From Coprococcus sp. (GTDB lineage: Bacteria; Bacillota; Clostridia; Lachnospirales; Lachnospiraceae), in assembly GCA_016297495.1 (NCBI GenBank), contig JAEDGN010000089.1, positions 1 through 6,891 on the forward strand: a stretch of DNA of 6,891 nt, read 5' to 3'. Both the position numbers and the translations under genes were made by a program. Below, one piece after another: positions 1 to 5,414 of this stretch. Positions within the stretch are counted from its first letter, which is position 1; the number at the start of each line of letters is the position of its first letter. The notes under the pieces are model-generated. The model was not told where the DNA came from. It ran no database searches and saw only the letters and a program-made list of their open reading frames with translations.

Positions 1-301
1 ATCATTATAATCTACCCTGTGCAAATTTGCAATTTTTCAAGTCTATACTGCCGACATTTGTGGCTTTCGTGGTTACTGTTCAGGTGCGAACTTGATTAAG
101 AAAAGCCAGTGGTGTAAACTGTAAGCAGTCAAAACCACTGGCTCTTCTTAATCCAGAATCCTGGATACTCTGTCAAAGAGGTTGCTTTCATTTTGTCGCA
201 TCACAACCAGCATGCTCATGCCATTACAGAGATAATCGTGGCTTTGATTACCCCGGAAGGACACGGCCTGCTTTTGCTTAGATATACGTAAAATTTTTAG
301 G
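1..301. other. Unassigned sequence upstream of a gene remnant
   Basis: I recognise no gene here. Apart from the hairpin at 94-153, a 10-bp palindrome GCAAATTTGC lies at 21-30. On the minus strand an open frame runs from 345 to a TAA at 150-148, ending ...NLFDRVSRILD. On the plus strand a second frame is open from about 151 to 291. Neither gives a protein I can place and neither has a convincing ribosome binding site. The minus frame also starts inside the helicase-like remnant, so it cannot be a native gene in full. The best guess is debris of a rearrangement that removed the 5' part of the gene ending at 588. Confidence 0.4.
94..153. repeat. Inverted repeat forming a long hairpin
   Basis: Two 20-base arms, 94-113 and 134-153, are reverse complements with one mismatch (A103 against C144) and enclose a 20-base loop. 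The core of the stem is AGCCAGTGGT paired with ACCACTGGCT. A further two of three outer pairs also match, out to 91-156. Both outer arms are A/T rich, so either strand would give a hairpin followed by a T-rich tail (on the minus strand TTTTCTTAATC). It could be a bidirectional terminator or the end of a decayed mobile element. The pairing is seen directly; the function is inference. A second small palindrome, ATCCAG-AATC-CTGGAT (151-166), abuts it. Confidence 0.6.
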
Positions 302-588
302 CTTACAGAAAAAGAAAAATCAAAAGCTTCAAGGATTATTTCCAATGCTGTTGATGGTGGTTATATTAAGGTAATGGATCCTGATACAGCACCTAGTATG
401 ATTCACCCTAAATAACACTATGTTTCGATGGTCTGCTTTCTCGATAGCACAGTTGTAAAAGCCTCAGCGTAGCCCGCTACGCCTGCGTTTTTACAACTGC
501 ACTCTCAAAAAAGCATCCTTACCGAAACAGTACGGTATTTAGGGTGGATCATACTAGATATAAAAAATATGTTTCATACTGGGCATAA
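302..588 (+). pseudogene. 3' remnant of RecG-like/AlbA-type putative DNA-binding protein, split by a palindromic insertion
   Basis: The frame starting at 302 reads LTEKEKSKASRIISNAVDGG and continues YIKVMDPDTAP before entering a palindromic insertion and stopping at 412-414 (SMIHPK, stop). If 396-556 is removed (159-bp element plus one TA copy), the frame continues APRYKKYVSYWA and stops at 586-588. From family knowledge, proteins annotated as RecG-like ATP-dependent helicases or AlbA/AAA_4 putative DNA-binding proteins commonly end in a short helical KASRIIS-type segment followed by RYxKYxPFWA, which fits well. Only about 40 C-terminal residues remain. Upstream of 302 the same frame meets a stop at 245-247 and the similarity I can recognise ends, so the gene is both decapitated and interrupted. 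The original function was probably nucleic-acid related regulation, which this fragment cannot supply. Confidence 0.65.
393..557. mobile_element. MITE-like palindromic element (about 159 bp) at a CTAG/TA target
   Basis: The stretch is one long imperfect palindrome. The outer 22 bases of each arm (from 393 inward and from 557 inward) match with a single T/C difference. Further matching blocks follow: TGTTTCG, TGCTTT, CAGTTGTAAAA and a central GCGTAGC-CC-GCTACGC (468-483). The arms diverge elsewhere and need a one-base gap. It carries no coding capacity. Both ends read CTAG, so the element can be taken as 396-554 with a TA duplication at 394-395 and 555-556. TA duplication within CTAG is the known habit of IS630/Tc1-mariner elements, so a transposase of that family could have moved it in trans; this is inference. 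The strongest support is that deletion of the element plus one TA copy restores the host reading frame. It may also act as a strong hairpin in any RNA crossing it. Confidence 0.7.
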
Positions 589-833
589 TTTAAGTTCTTC
601 TAAGTTTCATTTAAATTTTTTAGCAATGGGTTAAACTATAAAAAAGATTAAAAAAGCACTGAAAAATAGTTAGTATCCGGAGTTTATCAGGTACTCCTTT
701 CGATGTGATTTTATCTCAATTTTAGCATGTACAAAGATCGATTAATACCTCAAACTTATTTTATAAATGAAAATGAGGAAAAATATGATAAAATAAAGAC
801 TGATAATGCGATATACTGGCAGGGGATTGAAAG
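589..833. other. AT-rich intergenic region before the phosphoesterase gene
   Basis: No gene is supported here; the DNA is AT-rich with stops in all frames. A five-pair stem GGAGT/ACTCC (679-683 with 693-697) followed by only three T is too weak to call a terminator. The promoter of the gene at 834 must lie in this stretch. Candidate -10 boxes are TATGAT (784-789) and TATACT (812-817), but neither has a good -35 at the right distance, so no promoter is assigned. Confidence 0.5.
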
Positions 834-1553
834 ATGAAGAGATATATTTTTTTGGCGGATTTGCACGGAAATATGCCGGCAACTCTTGCGATGGAAGAAG
901 AAATTAAAAGGCTGCAGCCGGATGAGATATGGTTTTTAGGAGATGCAGTTGGGAAAGGACCTGAAAGTGACAAGACCTGCGATTGGGTACGCAGCCACTG
1001 TCACCATTTTGTTGGCGGCAACTGGGATTATGGACTTAGCAGAAGCAGAATTGAGAAGCTTTTTCCCACCGATGTATTTTACTGGGATCAGATAGGTGAA
1101 GAACGGTTTAACTGGCTGGACAGCCTTCCAAAAGAGGATTCCGTGTTGATAAGCGGTATCCATTTCAGGTTGATTCACGGGCGTCCTGTGGATCAGCTTT
1201 ATGCCGGTTACGACAGTGACGAGAAGCTTTCTGCCGGGCTTGTTTCCAGGGATGGCAGCAGGACATATGGAGGACTGATCTGTGCCGACAGTCACAGGCC
1301 TTTTGTAAGGTCCATGGGAGCCGGATATGTCATGAATACGGGAAGTGTCGGTAACAGCATTGGTGTCACAAGGGCCCATGCCCTGATGCTGGAGGGGGAA
1401 CCGGGCAGCGAAACTCCTGCGCCACTTCAAGTGACGGTTCTGAGTGTTCCCTATGATAATCAAAAAGCGGCTGCAATTGCGGAGCAATATCCTCAATTGC
1501 CTAATTTGAAGGCGTACCAGAATGAGGTCCTGACGGGTGTGTATTCGAGATAA
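834..1553 (+). CDS. Calcineurin-like metallophosphoesterase (YfcE/Metallophos_2 type)
   Basis: The product is a 239-residue cytosolic protein predicted to hydrolyse phosphoester bonds with a two-metal centre; the substrate cannot be told from sequence. Visible motifs, in order, are D9-x-H11 in ADLHGN, GD at 36-37 in FLGDAVGKGP, GNWD at 62-65, IHG with H115, ADSH at 151-154, and NTGSVG from N168. These match the conserved blocks of the metallophosphoesterase fold (DxH, GD, GNxD/E, H, GHxH), and the length is normal for single-domain members. One block is odd: the usual GHTH reads ADSH, putting Asp152 where a metal-binding His is expected. No signal peptide or membrane segment is seen. The ATG at 834 is chosen because AGGGG (821-825) lies 8 bases upstream. 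The gene stands alone: 245 bases separate it from the remnant upstream and a dedicated promoter follows it. The family call is firm; activity and substrate are open. Confidence 0.9.
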   Translation: MKRYIFLADLHGNMPATLAMEEEIKRLQPDEIWFLGDAVGKGPESDKTCDWVRSHCHHFVGGNWDYGLSRSRIEKLFPTDVFYWDQIGEERFNWLDSLPKEDSVLISGIHFRLIHGRPVDQLYAGYDSDEKLSAGLVSRDGSRTYGGLICADSHRPFVRSMGAGYVMNTGSVGNSIGVTRAHALMLEGEPGSETPAPLQVTVLSVPYDNQKAAAIAEQYPQLPNLKAYQNEVLTGVYSR

Positions 1554-1582
1554 CCGTATTCTGTTATTTTAAAAATTAATAC

Positions 1583-1614
1583 TTGACTCTCCCCTTTAGG
1601 GAAGCCTGTAAAAT
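1583..1614 (+). promoter_or_regulatory. MerR-type activated promoter and operator for the ABC exporter operon
   Basis: TTGACT (1583-1588) and TAAAAT (1609-1614) are separated by 20 bp, too long for normal sigma-A use. The spacer holds the dyad CTCCCCT-TT-AGGGAAG (1589-1604, one mismatch) centred between the two boxes. A 19-20 bp spacer with a central CTCCCC-type dyad is the hallmark of promoters activated by MerR-family proteins, which untwist the DNA to align the boxes. The MerR-like gene at 3115 is the last gene of the transcription unit this promoter would drive, so autoregulation is likely. Box positions and dyad are seen directly; which regulator binds is inference. Confidence 0.8.
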
Positions 1615-1646
1615 GTCTCCATAGTCAATAAAAGGAGGCATTTTTT

Positions 1647-2372
1647 ATGTGTGAAAAATGTATTGAGGTTCATGAACTGTCAAAATCATTTAACGGGCGC
1701 AGGGTCGTGGATAGTCTTTCTTTTTCTGTGGAAAAAGGGCAGGTTTTTGGATTGCTGGGACATAACGGGGCCGGGAAGAGCACGACTATAGAGATGATAC
1801 TGGGCCTTAAAAAGCCGGATTCCGGTTATGCAAAAATTATGGGCAAAGAGGCGGCCGCAAACAGGAAGGAGATATTTGAAAAGACCGGAGTACAGCTGCA
1901 GGCTTCAAGCTATCAGGCTGCAATCAAGGTCGGGGAAGTATGTGAGGAGCATGCAGCCCTTTATAAAAATCCGGGGGATTACCATGAACTTCTGGAGCAG
2001 TTTGGAATGGCTTTTCTGAAAAAAAGTCCGGTGATGAAGCTGTCCGGCGGTGAGAGGCAGAAGCTATCTGTTGTACTGGCATTGCTGGGCACTCCGGAGA
2101 TTGTATTTCTGGATGAGCTGACGACGGGGCTTGATGTGGCGGCACGCAGGGAAGTATGGCGGGCACTGAAGCATCTGAAAGCCAGCGGACTGACAATTTT
2201 TCTGACCACACATTATATGGAGGAGGCAGAAAATCTCTGCGACAGGATCCTTTTGATTAAAAACGGGCAAAAGGTTGCAGAGGGCACGGTTGCAGAGATA
2301 ACGGAAGGCTCACCTTATGATAATCTGGAAGAGGCCTATCTGTGGTATATGGGCGAGGAGGTAGAACTGTGA
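1647..2372 (+). CDS. ABC transporter ATP-binding protein (DrrA/CcmA-like exporter subunit)
   Basis: This 241-residue nucleotide-binding subunit would sit on the inner membrane face and power the permease encoded next. The motifs are complete: Walker A GHNGAGKST at 38-46, Q-loop near Q85, signature LSGGE at 132-136, Walker B IVFLDE at 152-157, D-loop GLD at 161-163 and switch His189 in TTHYMEEAE. The residue after Walker B is Leu instead of the commoner Pro (LDELTTGLD). The HYMEEAE segment and the short C-terminal tail are typical of DrrA-like exporters of drugs, antibiotics or peptides. The start at 1647 is well supported: AGGAGG at 1633-1638 with 8-base spacing. It is the first gene after the MerR-type promoter, and its TGA overlaps the GTG start of the permease by four bases. 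The substrate is unknown; toxic small-molecule efflux is inferred from the regulator. Confidence 0.93.
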   Translation: MCEKCIEVHELSKSFNGRRVVDSLSFSVEKGQVFGLLGHNGAGKSTTIEMILGLKKPDSGYAKIMGKEAAANRKEIFEKTGVQLQASSYQAAIKVGEVCEEHAALYKNPGDYHELLEQFGMAFLKKSPVMKLSGGERQKLSVVLALLGTPEIVFLDELTTGLDVAARREVWRALKHLKASGLTIFLTTHYMEEAENLCDRILLIKNGQKVAEGTVAEITEGSPYDNLEEAYLWYMGEEVEL

Positions 2373-3109
2373 GGAGATTTTTAAAACTTTACCGGATAGA
2401 GCAGAAATTATTTTTCAGATCCGCCGATGTCTTTATTTTTAACCTGTGTATGCCGGTGGCAGTATTGCTGATGATCAGCCTGATCGCGGGCGGAAAGATG
2501 GCAGGTGACAGCGGTATGACTTATCTCCAGAGTGCATTCGCTTCTCTGGTGGCTGTGGGTATCTGCTGCAGCGCTTTTATGAGCATTCCGATCGTAGTTG
2601 TTGATTACAGAGATAAAAAGATATTGAAGCATTTTTACTGCAGTCCATGCAGTCCGGCCTGGATCCTTGGGGCTAATGTGATCTGCAGTGCTGTCATGGC
2701 GGGTATATCTGCAATCCTTGTAACATTGGTGGCTGTTCTGATCTTCGGATATCGGATGCCGGGAAATGCGGCAGCTTTCGTTGGCGCCTGGTTCCTTACG
2801 ATGATGGCCATGTTTTCCATCGGACTCATGATTGCCAGTCTCTGCCGGACAGTGAAGGCAATGAATGTGGTCACCAGTGCCGTGTATTTTCCAATGCTGT
2901 TTTTATCCGGCGCAACCATCCCTTATGAGCTGTTTCCAGCGGGACTTCAGAAGGCTGCCGGTATCATGCCTCTGACACAGGGTATTCAATTGATGAAAGG
3001 GGTATCCATGGGCAGCCTTCCGGTGCATGCGGACGGTATTGTGATACTGCTGGTGGCAATAACAGCTGTATGTGGTACAATAGCTATTAAGACGTTTCGA
3101 TGGGAGTAA
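2369..3109 (+). CDS. ABC-2 type transporter permease
   Basis: The product is a 246-residue integral membrane protein, the channel half of the exporter powered by the upstream ATPase. About six hydrophobic segments are visible, at roughly 21-40, 55-78, 99-127, 134-159, 165-185 and 221-241, the standard ABC-2 layout. The loop YRDKKILKHFYCSPCSP (80-96) matches the amphipathic cytosolic coupling region. FLSGATIPYELFP (178-190), followed by PLTQGIQLMKG, is a typical ABC-2 C-terminal signature. GTG at 2369 is chosen over the in-frame ATG at 2342 because AGGAGG (2356-2361) is seven bases before it and it forms a GTGA overlap with the ATPase stop. The ATG has no such site and would put nine extra residues inside the upstream gene. 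Two such subunits or a homodimer would be expected to pair with an ATPase dimer. Confidence 0.9.
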   Translation: MRRFLKLYRIEQKLFFRSADVFIFNLCMPVAVLLMISLIAGGKMAGDSGMTYLQSAFASLVAVGICCSAFMSIPIVVVDYRDKKILKHFYCSPCSPAWILGANVICSAVMAGISAILVTLVAVLIFGYRMPGNAAAFVGAWFLTMMAMFSIGLMIASLCRTVKAMNVVTSAVYFPMLFLSGATIPYELFPAGLQKAAGIMPLTQGIQLMKGVSMGSLPVHADGIVILLVAITAVCGTIAIKTFRWE

Positions 3110-3114
3110 GGTGA

Positions 3115-3990
3115 ATGATGATGAGGATGAATGAAGAACACAGACCTTGTAAAGAGAAAAAGAACGGGCATCTTTTTAAGATAGGTATGTTTGCCCAGAT
3201 GAATCATATGACGGTCAAGACGCTGCGTTTTTACGAAGAGCAGGGACTTCTGGTTCCTGCCCTTGTGGACAGTGAAAATGGCTATCGCTACTACACGATG
3301 AATCAGATGGCGATCCTTCATCAGATTACGGCTTTAAAACAGGCCGGATTGACATTGGAGGATATCAGAAAATTAAATGCAGGAATGGATCAGAAGGTAT
3401 TTCTGATGCGAAAGAAGACGGAGATCATGTCAAAAATTGCAGAGCTGACGAAACAGATGGCTGTCATAGACAGTTTTATAGCGGACAGTGATATATCTCT
3501 GGCTGCACCGGTTTTGGTTCGGACCATACCGGCTGTTACAGTAGCATCCATGCAGAAACGGATCGAATCCTACGATGCCCTTTTTGATCTGATGCCTGCC
3601 ATGGGCGCAGAGATGGAGAGACTTGGCTGTGAGTGCGCGCTGTCGGAATATTGTTTTACCCATTATCTGGAACCGGGTTATAAGGATGAGCAGATATTGA
3701 TTGAAACCTGTGAGGCAGTCACAGAGAAAAAAGCAGATTCTGAATTAATAAAGTTTAAAGAACTGCCGGAGATACAGGCGGCCTGTATCTTCCATAAAGG
3801 ATCATACAACGACTTTGGACGCAGTTACGGGGCAATCCTGAAATATATCGAGGATAATGATTATGAGATCTGCGGCAATATCCGGGAAAAATATATAGAC
3901 GGTGTCTGGAATAAGGAAAGTGAGGATGAGTGGCTTTCGGAGATTCAGATACCGGTTCGGAAGAAATCAGAGACGAAGTATAGTATTTAA
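3115..3990 (+). CDS. MerR-family transcriptional activator with GyrI-like effector domain (BmrR-like)
   Basis: This 291-residue regulator has three parts. The first is a MerR winged HTH at about 21-88 (FKIGMFAQMNHMTVKTLRFYEEQGLL, then the wing with GYRYY at 56-60). The second is an antiparallel coiled-coil dimerisation helix at about 92-124. The third is a C-terminal GyrI-like/AraC_E_bind multidrug-sensing domain from about 133 to 283. In the last, HKGSYNDFG (227-235) and EWLSEIQIPV (272-281) are family blocks; Glu276 sits where these domains keep a conserved acidic residue, and BmrR uses a buried Glu for cationic drugs. About 20 extra polar residues precede the HTH. Start codons ATG at 3115, 3118, 3121 and 3127 are all possible; 3115 is taken because GGAG (3103-3106) is 8 bases upstream. 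The gene begins 5 bases after the permease stop, so the three genes are one operon, and a terminator follows at once. It probably activates the promoter at 1583 in response to the exported compound. Confidence 0.9.
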   Translation: MMMRMNEEHRPCKEKKNGHLFKIGMFAQMNHMTVKTLRFYEEQGLLVPALVDSENGYRYYTMNQMAILHQITALKQAGLTLEDIRKLNAGMDQKVFLMRKKTEIMSKIAELTKQMAVIDSFIADSDISLAAPVLVRTIPAVTVASMQKRIESYDALFDLMPAMGAEMERLGCECALSEYCFTHYLEPGYKDEQILIETCEAVTEKKADSELIKFKELPEIQAACIFHKGSYNDFGRSYGAILKYIEDNDYEICGNIREKYIDGVWNKESEDEWLSEIQIPVRKKSETKYSI

Positions 3991-4000
3991 TGAAAGTAAG

Positions 4001-4048
4001 AAGAGGGTTGAATTTCACTTTAATGTAAAATTCAACCCTTCTTTTTTA
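4001..4048 (+). terminator. Intrinsic terminator of the ABC/MerR operon
   Basis: A 12-base stem, AGGGTTGAATTT (4004-4015) with AAATTCAACCCT (4028-4039), closes a 12-base loop and is followed by TCTTTTTT to 4047. It lies 13 bases after the MerR stop. The perfect stem and T tract make it a strong rho-independent terminator, so genes further right need their own promoter. Confidence 0.9.
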
Positions 4049-4098
4049 TAAAAGTGTGATTTTAATACATAAAATCTATATAATTTTGTGATTTTACA

Positions 4099-4127
4099 TT
4101 GTATTTTTGGAGAGTTCCGCATATAAT
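4099..4127 (+). promoter_or_regulatory. Candidate sigma-A promoter across the truncated ATPase start
   Basis: A consensus -10 TATAAT (4122-4127) has TTGTAT (4099-4104) 17 bp upstream, a partial match to TTGACA. Transcription would start near 4134. It is the only promoter-like signal between the terminator at 4048 and the GH42 gene at 5415, so it may drive both reading frames. It could also be a fortuitous match in AT-rich DNA, since the -35 is poor. Confidence 0.45.
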
Positions 4128-4133
4128 AAAAAC

Positions 4134-5396
4134 GTGATTAAGAAACAAAAAACTCCAATAAAAGAGTTCGGCAAGCGTTACTATGACAATACCGCTTATT
4201 TTAACTTTGATGAAAATGAGGAATACAAGCAGTTCTTTGAGACCACCAAGGACGTTGACCGTATCCTGCAGAATCTGATGCTTGCCAGTGGTCAGAAGAT
4301 CGTACCGGAAAAGACCCTTATTATCTTTGATGAGGTCCAGGACTGCCCGAAGGTCATCAACTCCATGAAGTATTTTTGTGAGAACGCTCCCCGGTATCAT
4401 ATTGCCTGCGCCGGTTCTTTGCTGGGCATTGCTCTGGCAAAGCCATCTTCTTTCCCGGTGGGCAAGGTCAACTTCATGCAGATTGACCCTATGATCTTCT
4501 CAGAATTTCTGATTGCAAACGGCGACGAAAATCTTGCTGCATATCTGGAAAGTATAGAAACCATTGAACCGATTCCTGATGCGTTCTTCAATCCTCTGTA
4601 CGAAAAATTGAAGATGTACTATGTCACCGGTGGTATGCCTGAATCTGTATTGATGTGGACGGAAGCTCGTGATGTTTCCGCTATGCAGGAAGCCCTGGCT
4701 GGTATTATCGGTGCCTACGAGCGTGACTTTGCAAAGCATCCTAACATCAGTGAGTTCCCGAAAATCTCAATGATCTGGAAGTCTATTCCGTCTCAGCTGG
4801 CAAGGGAGAACAAGAAGTTCATCTATAAGGTTGTCAAAGAGGGCGCAAGAGCCCGTGAATATGAGGACGCTCTGCAGTGGCTGGTAGAGGCACGACTGGT
4901 GCATAGGATCTATCGCAGCTCTGCTCCCGGTCTGCCGGTGGCTGCTTACGATGACCTCTCCGCCTTCAAGATCTATCTGGCAGATGTAGGTCTGCTGCGC
5001 CGTCTGGCACAGTTGGCTCCTACGGCTTTTGGGGAAGGCAACCGCCTGTTCACGGAGTTTAAGGGAGCACTGAGCGAGAACTTTGTGCTGCAGACCCTAA
5101 TCACGCAGTTTGAAGTGGTTCCTCGCTACTGGGCGCAGAGCAATCCTCCGTATGAGGTGGATTTCCTGATTCAGCGTGATAATGACATTTTCCCTGTTGA
5201 GGTCAAATCCGAATCCAATACATCCAGCAAGAGCCTTAAGAAATTCAAGGAATTGTTCCCGGACAAAGTAAAACTCCGTGTCCGATTCTCCCTGGATAAT
5301 CTAAAACTGGATGATGATGTACTGAATATCCCGTTGTTCATGGCAGACCAGGCGGATAGACTGATTGGATTGGCATTGGAACAGAGAAATAGGTAA
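4134..5396 (+). pseudogene. AAA_14/DUF4143 ATPase lacking its N-terminus and Walker A
   Basis: The open frame extends back to a TTG at 4107, but recognisable family sequence begins only at KEFGKRYYDNTAYFNFDENE (from about 4161). Counting residues from the TTG, Walker B LIIFDE is at 71-76, the sensor-like CAGSLL at 101-106, GGMPES at 175-180, and a DUF4143 C-terminal part with PYEVDFLI and FPVEVKS (348-368), the PD-(D/E)xK-like block of that domain. Full-length members begin with about 40 more residues carrying GARQVGKT just before the KEFG block; these are absent, and upstream DNA is non-coding. ATP binding should be lost. No ribosome binding site serves TTG 4107 or GTG 4134, and the candidate promoter overlaps the former. 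There are no stops or frameshifts over 1.2 kb, so the loss is recent or the fragment is kept. Arg is mostly CGT/CGC here, unlike the AGA/AGG/CGG of neighbours, suggesting separate origin. The normal role of this family is poorly known. The start coordinate is nominal. Confidence 0.75.
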
Positions 5397-5414
5397 AGAA
5401 AGAGGAAATTGAAT

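Noticed and set aside
148..345. Minus-strand 65-codon open frame
   Set aside because: It starts inside the plus-strand helicase-like remnant, has no clear ribosome binding site and gives no recognisable protein; kept only as a note on the unassigned region.
679..700. Hairpin GGAGT/ACTCC as terminator of the upstream remnant
   Set aside because: The stem is only five pairs and the T run is three bases.
936..1496. 186-codon minus-strand frame
   Set aside because: It is antisense to the metallophosphoesterase gene, whose motifs are unmistakable; its translation has no family features.
2342..2371. ATG at 2342 as permease start
   Set aside because: It has no ribosome binding site and would extend 31 bases into the ATPase gene; GTG 2369 has AGGAGG at ideal spacing and a GTGA overlap.
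4107..4133. TTG at 4107 as a true start of the ATPase frame
   Set aside because: There is no ribosome binding site upstream, and a TATAAT box lies inside the would-be coding sequence; the residues encoded before about 4158 do not resemble the family.
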